NCBI RefSeq assembly: GCF_018069865.1
Contig: NZ_JAGQDG010000009.1
Span: 124,001 to 188,000, forward strand
DNA length: 64,000 nt
Source of the DNA: Ideonella paludis
Lineage (GTDB): Bacteria > Pseudomonadota > Gammaproteobacteria > Burkholderiales > Burkholderiaceae_C
Direction of reading: 5' to 3'
Shown here: in pieces, positions 25,367-34,705 of the stretch
Position numbering within the stretch: the first letter of the stretch is position 1
Layout of the letters: every line of letters begins with the position of its first letter
Notes under the pieces: model-generated
The model's input: only the letters and a program-made list of their open reading frames with translations
Told to the model about the DNA's origin: nothing
Database searches by the model: none
Position numbers and translations under genes: made by a program

Positions 25367-26245
25367 ATGTCTGCACCCTCTGCACTCCGCACCCCCTGGC
25401 TGCCCAAGCTGGTGGTGGCACCCTCTTTTGTCGTCTCCTTCCTGTTCATCTATGGCCTGATGGCCTGGAACGGCTATTTGTCCGTCTCTGCCTCGCGCCT
25501 GCTGCCCAACTACGAATTCGTGGGCCTTGAGCAGTACGAGATCTTGTTCGAGAACGAACGCTGGTGGGTGGCCTTGCGCAACCTGGCCGTGTTTGGCGGC
25601 CTCTTCATTGGCGGCGGCATGGCGGTCGGCCTGCTGCTGGCCATTTTGCTGGACCAAAAAATCCGCGCCGAAGGCGTGCTGCGCACCATTTACCTCTACC
25701 CCATGGCGCTGAGCTTCATCGTCACCGGCACGGCCTGGAAGTGGATGCTCAACCCCGGCTTAGGGCTGGAGCACCTGATGCACCAATGGGGCTTTACCGA
25801 GTTTGAATTCGGCTGGTTGGTGGACCCGGACATGGCCATCTACTGCGTGGCCATCGCAGGCATCTGGCAATCAGCCGGCTTTGTGATGGCGCTGTTCTTG
25901 GCGGGCCTGCGTGGCATTGACGACAGCATCATCAAAGCCGCCCAGGTCGACGGGGCCAGCTTACCCAAGATCTATTGGCGCATCCTCATCCCCACGTTAA
26001 GACCGGTGTTCTTCAGCACGCTGATGGTGGTCTCGCACCTGGCCATCAAGAGCTTTGACCTGGTGATGGCGCTCACCGCCGGTGGGCCTGGCTATGCCAC
26101 GGACCTGCCCGCCACCTTCATGTACACCATGGCGTTTTCACGCGGCCAGATCGGCCTGGGGGCGGCCAGCGCCACCGTGATGCTGGCCACCGTCGCCGCC
26201 ATCGTCGTGCCCTACCTCTACTCTGAATTGCGGGTGAAGAAATGA
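25367..26245 (+). CDS. gtsB: ABC sugar transporter permease (GtsB type)
   Basis: 292 residues, about six transmembrane helices. The MalF-like EAA loop is seen as GIDDSIIKAAQVDGASLPKIYWRILIPTLRP (about residues 182-212; key residues E/D-A-A-x3-G-A). It pairs with the following permease to form the inner-membrane channel. A gap of 89 bases to the binding-protein gene contains GC-rich sequence with a modest inverted repeat, possibly a processing site that lets the binding protein be made in excess. Stop overlaps the next start (ATGA). Confidence 0.93.
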   Translation: MSAPSALRTPWLPKLVVAPSFVVSFLFIYGLMAWNGYLSVSASRLLPNYEFVGLEQYEILFENERWWVALRNLAVFGGLFIGGGMAVGLLLAILLDQKIRAEGVLRTIYLYPMALSFIVTGTAWKWMLNPGLGLEHLMHQWGFTEFEFGWLVDPDMAIYCVAIAGIWQSAGFVMALFLAGLRGIDDSIIKAAQVDGASLPKIYWRILIPTLRPVFFSTLMVVSHLAIKSFDLVMALTAGGPGYATDLPATFMYTMAFSRGQIGLGAASATVMLATVAAIVVPYLYSELRVKK

Positions 26246-27117
26246 GCGCCCCCTCCACCCTGTCGCCACGCTTGAGCCTGGGCCGCATCTTGTTGTTCGT
26301 ATCTCTGGGCCTGTTTGCGCTGTTCTTCTTGACGCCGCTCTATGTGATGCTGGCCACCTCGTTCAAGACCATGGACGAGATCCGCGAGGGCACGCTGCTC
26401 TCGCTACCCGCCAGCCCCAGCTTTGCGGCCTGGGCCACCGCCTGGAGCAGCGCCTGCACCGGCACCGACTGCGGCGGGCTCAAGCCCTTCTTCATGAACT
26501 CGGTGATGATGGTCATCCCGGCAGTGCTGACCTCCACCTTGATCGGCGCGCTCAATGGCTATGTGCTGTCGAAGTGGAAGTTCAAGGGCAGCGAGTTCAT
26601 GTTCGCCCTGCTGCTGTTCGGCGTCTTCATGCCCATGCAGGTGGTGCTTTTGCCCATGAGCCAGGTGCTGGGTTGGCTGGGGATTGCCAGCTCCGTCTGG
26701 GGCTTGATCCTGGTGCATGTGATCGCGGGCATTCCCAGCACCACGCTGTTCTTTCGCAACTACTACGTGGGCCTGCCCGATGAGCTGATCAAGGCCGCCA
26801 TGCTGGACGGTGCCAACTTCTGGCAGATCTTCTGGCGCATTGTGTTGCCGCTGTCCACGCCCATCCTGGTGGTCACGCTGATCTGGCAGTTCACCAATAT
26901 CTGGAACGACTTCCTCTATGGCGTGGTGTTCTCGGGTGCCGACAGCAAGCCCATCACTGTGGGCCTGAACAACCTGGCCAACACCTCCAGCAGCGTCAAG
27001 GAATACAACGTGGACATGGCCGCCGCCATGATCGCCGCGCTGCCCACGCTGTTCGTCTACATCGTTGCGGGCAAATACTTTGTCCGCGGTCTGACCGCTG
27101 GTGCGGTCAAAGGCTGA
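26242..27117 (+). CDS. gtsC: ABC sugar transporter permease (GtsC type)
   Basis: 291 residues, about six transmembrane helices. MalG-like features include the EAA loop PDELIKAAMLDGANFWQIFWRIVLPLSTP, with conserved A-A-x3-G, and the C-terminal YFVRGLTAGAVKG typical of MalG-type sugar permeases. It overlaps the GtsB-type gene by four bases and is eight bases before the ATPase gene, so the components are made together. Confidence 0.94.
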   Translation: MSAPSTLSPRLSLGRILLFVSLGLFALFFLTPLYVMLATSFKTMDEIREGTLLSLPASPSFAAWATAWSSACTGTDCGGLKPFFMNSVMMVIPAVLTSTLIGALNGYVLSKWKFKGSEFMFALLLFGVFMPMQVVLLPMSQVLGWLGIASSVWGLILVHVIAGIPSTTLFFRNYYVGLPDELIKAAMLDGANFWQIFWRIVLPLSTPILVVTLIWQFTNIWNDFLYGVVFSGADSKPITVGLNNLANTSSSVKEYNVDMAAAMIAALPTLFVYIVAGKYFVRGLTAGAVKG

Positions 27118-27125
27118 GAGTATTT

Positions 27126-28196
27126 ATGAGTGCATTGACCATTCAAGACGTCCGCAAGTCCTATGGCGCGGTGGACATCCTCAAGGGCATCAACATCCAC
27201 ATTGAGGCTGGCGAGTTTCTGATCCTGGTGGGGCCTTCGGGCTGCGGCAAGTCCACCTTGCTGTCCATGATTGCCGGGCTGGATGTGCCCACCTCGGGCG
27301 CCATCCGCCTGGGCGAGCGGGACATCACCCACCTGCCCAGCAAGGACCGCGACATTGCCATGGTGTTCCAGAGCTATGCGCTCTATCCGAACATGAACGT
27401 GGCCCAGAACATCGCCTTTGCGCTGGAGATGCGCAAAGTGCCCAAGGCCCAGCGCGAGGCTGCTGTGCAGCGCGTCTCGGATATGCTGCAGATCGGCCAC
27501 CTGCTGGACCGCAAGCCCGGCCAGCTCTCCGGCGGCCAGCGCCAGCGCGTGGCCATGGGCCGGGCCTTGGCCCGCGACCCCAAGCTCTTTTTGTTTGATG
27601 AGCCGCTCTCCAACCTCGACGCCAAGCTGCGTGTGGAGATGCGGGCCGAGATCAAGCGCCTACACCAGCGCACCCAAACCACCACCGTCTATGTCACCCA
27701 TGACCAGGTCGAAGCCATGACCCTGGGCGACCGCATTGCGGTGATGAAAGACGGCCAGGTGCAGCAGTTCGGCACGCCTGACGACATCTACAGCCGCCCC
27801 GCCACACGCTTTGTGGCCGAGTTCATTGGCTCCCCCGCGATGAACCTGGTGACCGCGCAGCGCCAGGCGCAAGCCCTCAGCGCACACGGCCTGCCGCTGC
27901 CGCTCCATGGCGCTCAGCAGGCGGCCTTGGGCTCAGCGGCGGAGGTGCTCTATGGCATCCGCCCCGAACACTTGCAGTTGAGTGCGGCGGGAGCCGCCGG
28001 CAGCCTGCCCGGCACGCTCTCCATGCTGGAGCCCACCGGCCCCGAGACCTATGCGCTGGTAGACACACCGCTGGGCACCTTGACCGCGCGCGTGCCAGGC
28101 ACGGTGGCCCACAAGGTGGGCGAAGCCGTCAGCCTGGCTTGGGCCGCTGAAGCGGCGCATCTCTTTGACGCCAAGACGGAACAGCGCTTGGCCTGA
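27126..28196 (+). CDS. ABC sugar transporter ATPase (MalK/UgpC/GtsD type)
   Basis: 356 residues. Nucleotide-binding domain with Walker A GPSGCGKST (about residues 37-45), Q-loop region MVFQSYALYP, signature LSGGQRQRVAMGRAL, Walker B LFLFDEPLSNLD and switch His in VYVTHDQVEAM. A C-terminal MalK-type TOBE/regulatory domain (about residues 240-350) contains YGIRPEHLQL. It powers the GtsB/GtsC-type channel. In pseudomonads the equivalent is GtsD; such ATPases can serve several sugar transporters. The predicted stop lies upstream of an isomerase gene, 67 bases on. Confidence 0.95.
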   Translation: MSALTIQDVRKSYGAVDILKGINIHIEAGEFLILVGPSGCGKSTLLSMIAGLDVPTSGAIRLGERDITHLPSKDRDIAMVFQSYALYPNMNVAQNIAFALEMRKVPKAQREAAVQRVSDMLQIGHLLDRKPGQLSGGQRQRVAMGRALARDPKLFLFDEPLSNLDAKLRVEMRAEIKRLHQRTQTTTVYVTHDQVEAMTLGDRIAVMKDGQVQQFGTPDDIYSRPATRFVAEFIGSPAMNLVTAQRQAQALSAHGLPLPLHGAQQAALGSAAEVLYGIRPEHLQLSAAGAAGSLPGTLSMLEPTGPETYALVDTPLGTLTARVPGTVAHKVGEAVSLAWAAEAAHLFDAKTEQRLA

Positions 28197-28263
28197 GACT
28201 GAAAGTGCGTCCAGCCGCCCTTGCGCCTTTACAGTGGCGCATTCCTGTCCCGCTGCCCTTGCC

Positions 28264-29550
28264 ATGACTCTCCCTCAGCTGCCGCCCCTGCCCAATGTCC
28301 GCGACCCTGCTGTGCTGCGCCAGCAGGTCTGGGACACCCTGGCTTTTTACGACGGCCGCTGCGTGGACGACAGCGGCGGGCTGTTCCAGTTCTTCAAAGA
28401 CGACGGCACGGTCTATGACAGGCATACGCGGCACCTGGTCAGCTCCACCCGCTATGTGCTGACCTTTGCCCAAGCCGCCAGGCGTTATCCAGACCACCCG
28501 CGCGCCAGCGCCTGGCTGCAGACCGCCCGCCATGCCTTGCGCTTTGTGCAAGAGGCCCACTGGCGGCCTGAGACGGGCGGCTATGCCTGGTTGTTGCGCT
28601 GGGAGCACGGGCAGGCCACGGTCTTGGATGCCACCCACCACTGTTATGGCTTGGCTTTTGTGCTGCTGGCCCACGCCCACGCGCTGCGGGCGGGTATCAC
28701 CGAAGCTCGGCCTGGCCTGGCCGCCACCTATGCCTTGATGGAGCAACGCTTCTGGGAGCCCGACCAAGGCCTGTATGCCGACGAGGCCACACCGGAATGG
28801 CACCTCCAGCCCTACCGCGGCCAGAACGCCAATATGCATGCCTGCGAGGCCATGCTGGCGGCCTATGAAGCCACCGGCGAGGCTCACTACTTGAACCGCG
28901 CCTACACGCTGGCAGAGTCAGTCACCGTGCGCCTAGCCACCCATGCCCAAGGCGGCATCTGGGAACATTACCGCCGCGAGGCGGGAGGGGCCTGGCAGCC
29001 CGACTGGGACTACAACCGCCATGACAAGACCAATATTTTTCGGCCTTGGGGCTTTCAGACCGGCCACTTCACGGAATGGGCCAAGCTGCTGCTGAACCTG
29101 GAGCGCGACCTGCAGGCCGCGGGCGATGCACGCGGCCAGGCCCCTTGGCTGCTGCAGCGGGCTCAAGCCCTGTTTGACGCAGCCTGGGCGCACGGCTGGG
29201 ACACCCAGCACGGCGGCCTGGTCTATGGCTTTGCGCCACAAGGCAGCCCAGCCACCGACACGGCACAGCAGGTATGCGACGGCGACAAATACCACTGGGT
29301 GCAGGCCGAGAGCCTGGCTGCTGCGGCGGTGCTGGCGACCCGCACGGGCGAGGCCCGCTACTGGCGCGCCTACGAGCAGCTCTGGGCCTATGTGTGGGCC
29401 CATTTTGTGGACCACCAGCACGGTGCCTGGTTCCGACTCCTGGGGCCTGCCAACCAAGTCCTGACCGACGAAAAAAGCCCTGCGGGCAAGGTGGATTACC
29501 ACAATATGGGCGCCTGTCATGAGGTCATAGACGCCTTACAGCCCGCATAA
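28264..29550 (+). CDS. AGE-family sugar epimerase/isomerase (mannose isomerase-like)
   Basis: 428 residues of (alpha/alpha)6-barrel type. Recognisable family elements are GGLFQFFKDDG, STRYVLTFAQA, LLRWEHGQ, LDATHHCYGLAFVLLAHAHA, QNANMHACEAM, NRHDKTNIFRPWGFQTGH, DGDKYHWVQAES and KVDYHNMGACHEVIDAL; the His residues in HHCYG, KYHWV and CHE are in positions used for proton transfer. Family members interconvert mannose/fructose/glucose, or GlcNAc/ManNAc. Being last in a glucose/mannose-type uptake operon, isomerisation of free mannose to fructose is the best guess. A longer frame starting at 28165 overlaps the ATPase gene and is not supported. Confidence 0.85.
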   Translation: MTLPQLPPLPNVRDPAVLRQQVWDTLAFYDGRCVDDSGGLFQFFKDDGTVYDRHTRHLVSSTRYVLTFAQAARRYPDHPRASAWLQTARHALRFVQEAHWRPETGGYAWLLRWEHGQATVLDATHHCYGLAFVLLAHAHALRAGITEARPGLAATYALMEQRFWEPDQGLYADEATPEWHLQPYRGQNANMHACEAMLAAYEATGEAHYLNRAYTLAESVTVRLATHAQGGIWEHYRREAGGAWQPDWDYNRHDKTNIFRPWGFQTGHFTEWAKLLLNLERDLQAAGDARGQAPWLLQRAQALFDAAWAHGWDTQHGGLVYGFAPQGSPATDTAQQVCDGDKYHWVQAESLAAAAVLATRTGEARYWRAYEQLWAYVWAHFVDHQHGAWFRLLGPANQVLTDEKSPAGKVDYHNMGACHEVIDALQPA

Positions 29551-29674
29551 CTGAAGGGGATTTGGCGCCTTATTGGCCTCAACACCCTGCGCTGTATAGA
29601 GGCACTATCGCAAGAGGAAAGCTCCATCGTCCGGAACCATCGGCGTTGGCAGTGTTGATTTGCGAAGGATCCCT

Positions 29675-31999
29675 ATGGCTTCGATCAGTGCGTCTTTGTT
29701 GCGCCCAGGCACTTACCTGATGCGGCGCTTGCGCATGCGCACCAAGCTGTCGCTGATGGCGCTGATGCTTTGCGTTCCACTGGCTCTGCTCATGGCGCAC
29801 AACATGTTGCGCGCGAGTCAAGAGCTGCAGGGCACGCAGGCCAGGCTCGCTGGAGCGCGCCTGCTGCCGGGCTTGATCTCCATTGGGGTCGACATCCAAA
29901 CCCTGCGTGCGCTGCACCAGCGTGCGTCGTCCAGCGACACCGCCGCCGCCGCCCCACGCGACGAAGCCCGCAAGCGCCTGCAAGCCAGCGTGGCTGCCCT
30001 TGACGCGGAGTTCAATCGCCCCTTGCCCTTTGCCATTCAAGACGCCTGGGGCCCCGTGCGCGAGGGCACCTTGGCCCTGGCTGAGGGCAAGATTCCGCAA
30101 CGGCGGGACGAAGCCTACCTGGCTCACACCGCCCAAATCGACAAGCTGCGGCAGTTGGTGCATGTCGCCGCCGAGCGCTCTGGCTTGGTGCTCGACCCAG
30201 ACCCCAAGAGCTATTTCCTCATGGACTTGGTGGTCGAGCGCGCCCTGCCCTGGACAGAAACATTGGCTCAAGCCATGGGCCAAGGCTCGGGTGTCTTGGC
30301 CCGAGGTGAAGCCACCAAGGTCGAGCGCTCATCCATCTTGGGACGGGCAGAGGCCCTAGAGACACAGCTCTCCGACATGAGCTACCGCCAAGGCGCCGTG
30401 GAGCGCTCGGGCGCGGCCGTGCCTGAGCGCTGGGCCGCCAGCCTGCAACAAGGCAAGGCCTATATGGACAAGGTGCGCGAGGTGATCGGCGCCGAGGCCA
30501 TTGTGGGTGAACCCGGCCCCTATTTCGACCAAGGTGCCAAGGCGCTGCAGGTGGCGTTGGAGCTCAACCAGCACCTTGTCACTCAGTTGGTCAGCACCTT
30601 AGAAGCAGGCGAGCAGCGATTGAAGCTGGAGCTGGCTGCGCAAGTGGCGCTGGCTGCAGCCGGCGTGTTGCTGATGAGCTACCTCGGGCTCGCCTTTTTC
30701 CGCAGCTTCGTGGGCTCACTGCGTGCGCTGCACCGCGGCGTCACGGCCGTGGCTTCGGGCGACCTCTCGCACAAGGTCGAGATCAAGGGCACCGACGAAC
30801 TGGCCGAGATCGGGGCCGTGCTGGAAGCCATGGGCGAACGACTGTCCTCGATGGTGGCCGAGATCCGCAGCAGCGCGGTGCGCGTGGGACTCTCTGGCCA
30901 GCAAGTGGCCCAAAGCGGCGAAGCCCTGGCCCAGCGTACCGACGCCCAAGCCATCAGCTTGCACCAGACGGTGCAGACGGTGACGGACCTGACCGATGCC
31001 GTGGCCCAAAATGCCAGTGCCGCGCAGACCTTGGACTCGCTGACCGGCCGCCTGCGCGAAGAAGCCGAGGCCGGTGGCGTGGCCATGCAAGAAACGGTGG
31101 GCGCGATGACCGAGTTGGAAAGCAGCTCGCGCCGGGTGGGCGAGATCATCGGCACCATTGACGGCATTGCCTTCCAAACCAATATCCTGGCCCTGAACGC
31201 CGCCGTTGAAGCAGCTCGCGCCGGTGAAGCCGGACGTGGCTTTGCGGTGGTCGCCAGCGAGGTGCGTCAACTGGCTCAGCGAAGCGCCTCAGCCGCCGGC
31301 GAGATCCGTCACCTCATTGGTCAGTCGAGTGAGCATGTCAGCCAATCCGTCCAGCGCATCCAACGTGCCAGTGGCACCCTGGGTGCCGTGGTGCATGGCG
31401 TGCGCGATGTCTCGGGCCGCCTGCGCGACATTGCTCAAGCCAGCTCGCGCCAGAGTGCGGGGCTGGAGCAGGTGGCTCGCAGCATTGACGGCTTGGATGA
31501 AATCACCCGCCAAAACAAGGAGATGGTGACCGAGTCTTCGGCGGCCTCTCAAGAGCTGGTGACGCGAGCGGGTGCCCTGAGCCAAGCTGTGGCTGCCATC
31601 CGCCTGCGCCAGGGCAGTGCCGACGAAGCGCGCGACATGGTGCACAAGGCCTTGGACCTCATCAAGACCCATGGCATGGACAACGCCTTTGGCACCTTCC
31701 GCACCGCCAATACGGGCTTTGTGGACCGTGACCTCTACATCTTTGTGGTCGACCGTGAAGGCCGCTATGTGGTGCATGCTGCCAAGAAGGCCATGGAAGG
31801 TCATCGCGTGCATGAAGTCCCGGGCATTGACGGCGACCGCTTCACCCGCGAAGCCTGGGAGGCCACCGCGGGCAACCACTGGGTGGAGTACAACATCATC
31901 AACCAGGCCAATGGCCAAGTGCAACCCAAGGCCAGCTATGTGGTGGCACTCAATGACAAATGGCTGATCGGCTGCGGCATCTACCGCGTGGGCGGCTGA
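29675..31999 (+). CDS. Methyl-accepting chemotaxis protein with C-terminal Cache domain
   Basis: 774 residues. Transmembrane helices at about residues 27-45 and 320-345 flank a ligand-binding region of some 270 residues. A HAMP domain follows, then a methyl-accepting signalling domain with the hairpin tip [33 protein letters not shown]-type sequence (residues near 490-520). After the signalling coiled coil there is an extra domain of about 120 residues (from about 650) reading [24 protein letters not shown]-like and [21 protein letters not shown]: a single Cache (sCache) fold. Cache modules are normally periplasmic and N-terminal, whereas this one is predicted in the cytoplasm, so it may sense an internal metabolite. 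Start at 29675 has AAGGA six bases upstream. Confidence 0.9.
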   Translation: MASISASLLRPGTYLMRRLRMRTKLSLMALMLCVPLALLMAHNMLRASQELQGTQARLAGARLLPGLISIGVDIQTLRALHQRASSSDTAAAAPRDEARKRLQASVAALDAEFNRPLPFAIQDAWGPVREGTLALAEGKIPQRRDEAYLAHTAQIDKLRQLVHVAAERSGLVLDPDPKSYFLMDLVVERALPWTETLAQAMGQGSGVLARGEATKVERSSILGRAEALETQLSDMSYRQGAVERSGAAVPERWAASLQQGKAYMDKVREVIGAEAIVGEPGPYFDQGAKALQVALELNQHLVTQLVSTLEAGEQRLKLELAAQVALAAAGVLLMSYLGLAFFRSFVGSLRALHRGVTAVASGDLSHKVEIKGTDELAEIGAVLEAMGERLSSMVAEIRSSAVRVGLSGQQVAQSGEALAQRTDAQAISLHQTVQTVTDLTDAVAQNASAAQTLDSLTGRLREEAEAGGVAMQETVGAMTELESSSRRVGEIIGTIDGIAFQTNILALNAAVEAARAGEAGRGFAVVASEVRQLAQRSASAAGEIRHLIGQSSEHVSQSVQRIQRASGTLGAVVHGVRDVSGRLRDIAQASSRQSAGLEQVARSIDGLDEITRQNKEMVTESSAASQELVTRAGALSQAVAAIRLRQGSADEARDMVHKALDLIKTHGMDNAFGTFRTANTGFVDRDLYIFVVDREGRYVVHAAKKAMEGHRVHEVPGIDGDRFTREAWEATAGNHWVEYNIINQANGQVQPKASYVVALNDKWLIGCGIYRVGG

Positions 32000-32011
32000 A
32001 GGACGGCTGCC

Positions 32012-32755
32012 TCAATGCAGCCCGTCCCACAGCAGCTTGCAGCCTGTGGCTGCCATGCCGGCATAGAACAAGCGATAGAACCAGGTGGGGTTGACCCGCC
32101 GCACAAAGCGCAGACCCAGCCACACGCCCAAGGGCGCAAACGGCGCCAGCGCCAGTGAGGTGGCCAGGTTGGTGGTGTCAATCAAGCCCAGCCAGGCATA
32201 GGGCACCCACTTCGAGGCATTGATGGCCGCGAACAGCACGGCCATCGTCGCCGTGAAGACCACCGGCGCCAGGCGCATGGGCAGCACATAAAAACTCACT
32301 GGCGGCCCGCCCGCATGGGCCACAAAGCTGGTGAAGCCCGAGGTCACCCCCAGCACAAAGCCCAGCCAGGGCGGCGGCGGCGGAGCATCAGCACGCGGCG
32401 GAAACGCCAAGCGAATGGCCAAGAACAACAAGGTGATGCCGCCCACCACGGCTGCCACGACCTTGGCGCTGAGCACGCCAAACAGCACTGTGCCGACCAC
32501 CGTACCCAGCAGCCCGGCGGGCAGCAGCAGGCGCAGAAGACGCCAGTCCGCCTGGCGCACCAGGGCCATCAAACCCATGGCGTCCATGATGGCCAGCAGC
32601 GGCAGCATGATTGCTGCGGCCTGCGGCACCGGGATGGCCAAGGCCATCAAAGGCACCGCCAATGCGCCAAAACCCGCACCGAAGCCGCTTTTGGACAAGC
32701 CCATCAGCACCACGGCCGGAATGGCCACAGCGTAAAACTGCCAATCGGTGATCAA
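32012..32755 (-). CDS. TauE/SafE-family membrane transporter
   Basis: 247 residues with about seven or eight hydrophobic segments. The N-terminal ITDWQFYAVAIPAVVLMGLSKSGFGAGFGALAVPLMAL and the mid-protein TSGFTSFVAHAGGPPVSFYVLP are the two halves of the TauE duplication (G-x-G-G/A and HxGGxP motifs). Members export sulfite, sulfoacetate or other organosulfur anions. I use a TTG start at 32755 because it restores the family N-terminus; the first in-frame ATG falls inside the first helix. Divergent from DUF1841 with only 38 bases between. Confidence 0.88.
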   Translation of the reverse strand: MITDWQFYAVAIPAVVLMGLSKSGFGAGFGALAVPLMALAIPVPQAAAIMLPLLAIMDAMGLMALVRQADWRLLRLLLPAGLLGTVVGTVLFGVLSAKVVAAVVGGITLLFLAIRLAFPPRADAPPPPPWLGFVLGVTSGFTSFVAHAGGPPVSFYVLPMRLAPVVFTATMAVLFAAINASKWVPYAWLGLIDTTNLATSLALAPFAPLGVWLGLRFVRRVNPTWFYRLFYAGMAATGCKLLWDGLH

Positions 32756-32793
32756 AGCGAGGCGCTCGGTGTGGAAGAGGCGACAATTCTCGG

Positions 32794-33225
32794 ATGTTCC
32801 AGCCCTCTCAAAACGACGTTCGCCGCTTCTTTTGCGACACCTTTGCCAAGCAGCGCCAGGGCCAGCCCATGGCGCCCATTGAGGTGCTGGCCGCCGGCTG
32901 GATGGACGAGCACCCTGAGTACCACGCCGACCTTGCCGATGTGGAGGCTGCGCTGGCCGCCGTCTACACCGTGGACGATGGCCGCACCAACCCCTTTTTG
33001 CACCTCTCCATGCACCTGACCATCAGCGAGCAGGTGTCCATCGACCAGCCTCGCGGCATCCGCCAAGCCGTAGAGCTGCTGGCGGCCAAGCGCAACTCCC
33101 TGCATGAGGCCCAGCACGAGGTCATGGAATGCCTGGGCGAGATGATTTGGCAATCCCAACGCAGCGGCCAGCCCCCCGATGGCCTGGCCTATCTGGACGC
33201 CGTGCGGCGCCGGGCCACGCGCTGA
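32794..33225 (+). CDS. DUF1841 family protein
   Basis: 143 residues. The sequence FQPSQNDVRRFFCDTFAKQR and the central NPFLHLSMHLTISEQVSIDQPRGIR are characteristic of DUF1841, a family found mainly in beta- and gammaproteobacteria. No enzymatic residues or membrane segments are seen; it looks like a small soluble cytoplasmic protein. Function is not known. It stands alone, followed by the phytase-like gene that has its own promoter. Confidence 0.85.
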   Translation: MFQPSQNDVRRFFCDTFAKQRQGQPMAPIEVLAAGWMDEHPEYHADLADVEAALAAVYTVDDGRTNPFLHLSMHLTISEQVSIDQPRGIRQAVELLAAKRNSLHEAQHEVMECLGEMIWQSQRSGQPPDGLAYLDAVRRRATR

Positions 33226-33249
33226 CGCCCCAGCGCAGCGGTCATGGAA

Positions 33250-33267
33250 CCGTCACACGACTGACAC
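33250..33267 (+). promoter_or_regulatory. Pho-box-like direct repeat before the phytase-like gene
   Basis: CCGTCAC-ACGA-CTGACAC agrees with the 18-base Pho box (two CTGTCAT units, four-base spacer) at 13 of 18 positions. It is 59 bases before the start codon. A perfect palindrome GTCTCG/CGAGAC lies just downstream at 33282-33293. Confidence 0.5.
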
Positions 33268-33325
33268 CGGCTCGACACCCGGTCTCGCGAGACTGCTCTC
33301 TCCCCCAAAAATTCTGGAGAGAGTC

Positions 33326-34684
33326 ATGAAGAAACTATTCCTCAAGAGCGTGGTGCTGGCCATGGGCTGTGCCGCACTGGCGGCGCACGCTGCGCCTACC
33401 TTGATCGCCACGGGCCAGTTGCCGGGCGACGCCACGGACCTCTCGGGCCAAAGTGCGCTGCTAGAAAACGGCGTGCGCGGCAACCTGCTTGGCGGCTTGG
33501 GCTCGGGCCTGGCCTGGGCCGGTGGCACGACCTTTGTCGCCCTGCCCGACCGCGGCCCTAACGCCACCGAATGGAATGCTGCGGTGGACAACACCAGCAG
33601 TTGGATCCCCCGCTTGCAGACGCTGACCATCACGCTCAGCCCCAACCCCAGCGGCCCCCTGCCCTACACCCTGAACGCCCAACTGACCGGCACCACCTTG
33701 CTGTGGTCCAAGGAGGCTTTGGTGTATGGCCCGGCTGTGCCGGCCGCCAACAAGCGCCACAAGCACCACTTCTCGGGGCGTTCCGACAATTTCTCCTCGG
33801 CTGCCAACTCACTGAGCAGCAGCAACGCCCGCCTGGACCCTGAAGGCATTCGCGTTTCGCGCAATGGTCGCAAGGTCTTCATCTCCGATGAATACGGCCC
33901 CTATGTCTACGAGTTCAGCCGCGAAACAGGCCGCCGCCTGCGCGTGTTCGAACTGCCCGCCAGCACTTTCGCAGCGACCTCGCTCTCGGCCATGGGCTCG
34001 GTGGAGATCAGCGGCAACAGCAGCGGCCGCGTCGCCAACAAAGGCATGGAAGGCTTGGCCATCAGCCCGGACGGCAAGACGCTGTTCGGCTTTATGCAGA
34101 GCCCGCTGATCCAAGACGGCGGCGACGGTGGACGTGCCAACCGGATTGTGAAGATTGACCTGGCCACCGGCGCCATCAGCCAGTACGCCTACGACAACTT
34201 CATCCCGGCCATGAACAAGGCCTACAACAGCAGCGAGATCCTAGCGCTCAACAGCCACGAGTTCTTGGTGCTGGAGCGAGATGGCAAGGGCCTGGGCGAC
34301 GGCAGCGCAGCCGTGGTCAAGCAGATCTGGAAGGTGGACCTGAGCGCGGCCCAGGATGTGAGCAACTTGTCGGGCGCGACCGCCTTGTTGGCCGCAGCCC
34401 CAGCCAAGACCTTGTTCTTGGATGTGCGCGCCGCCTTGAATGCGGCGGGCTTTGCGGACACGCAAATCCCGGCCAAGTTGGAAGCCATGACCTTTGGCCC
34501 CGACATCATGGTGGATGGCCAGGTCAAACACACGCTCTATCTGGCCAACGACAATGACTTCTTGGCCACCACGGCCGCTGGCCTGAACAACCCCAACCAG
34601 TTCTTCGTCTTTGCGTTCGACAGCCAAGACTTGGGTGGCTCGGTGTTTGAGAACCAGCGCTTCGGCAAGACCTTGCCTCGCTAA
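33326..34684 (+). CDS. Exported esterase-like/phytase-like beta-propeller protein
   Basis: 452 residues with a signal peptide (KKLFLKSVVLAMGCAALAAHAA). Sequence from about residue 60 to the end fits the esterase-like activity of phytase family (PF13449-type): ALPDRGPN, DPEGIRVSRNGRKVFISDEYGPYVYEF, NKGMEGLAISPDGKTLFGFMQSPL, RIVKIDLATGAISQYAY and LYLANDNDF, the acidic blades that bind calcium. It should act in the periplasm or outside on phosphate esters such as phytate. The Pho-box-like element upstream supports phosphate control. Ribosome site GGAGAGA precedes the ATG at 33326; the longer upstream frame overlaps DUF1841. Confidence 0.85.
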   Translation: MKKLFLKSVVLAMGCAALAAHAAPTLIATGQLPGDATDLSGQSALLENGVRGNLLGGLGSGLAWAGGTTFVALPDRGPNATEWNAAVDNTSSWIPRLQTLTITLSPNPSGPLPYTLNAQLTGTTLLWSKEALVYGPAVPAANKRHKHHFSGRSDNFSSAANSLSSSNARLDPEGIRVSRNGRKVFISDEYGPYVYEFSRETGRRLRVFELPASTFAATSLSAMGSVEISGNSSGRVANKGMEGLAISPDGKTLFGFMQSPLIQDGGDGGRANRIVKIDLATGAISQYAYDNFIPAMNKAYNSSEILALNSHEFLVLERDGKGLGDGSAAVVKQIWKVDLSAAQDVSNLSGATALLAAAPAKTLFLDVRAALNAAGFADTQIPAKLEAMTFGPDIMVDGQVKHTLYLANDNDFLATTAAGLNNPNQFFVFAFDSQDLGGSVFENQRFGKTLPR

Positions 34685-34705
34685 GTCTGCGGCAGCCCTT
34701 GTGCC

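Noticed and set aside
29551-29674. c-di-GMP or other riboswitch before the chemoreceptor gene
   Set aside because: No conserved aptamer core was recognised in the 124-base gap.
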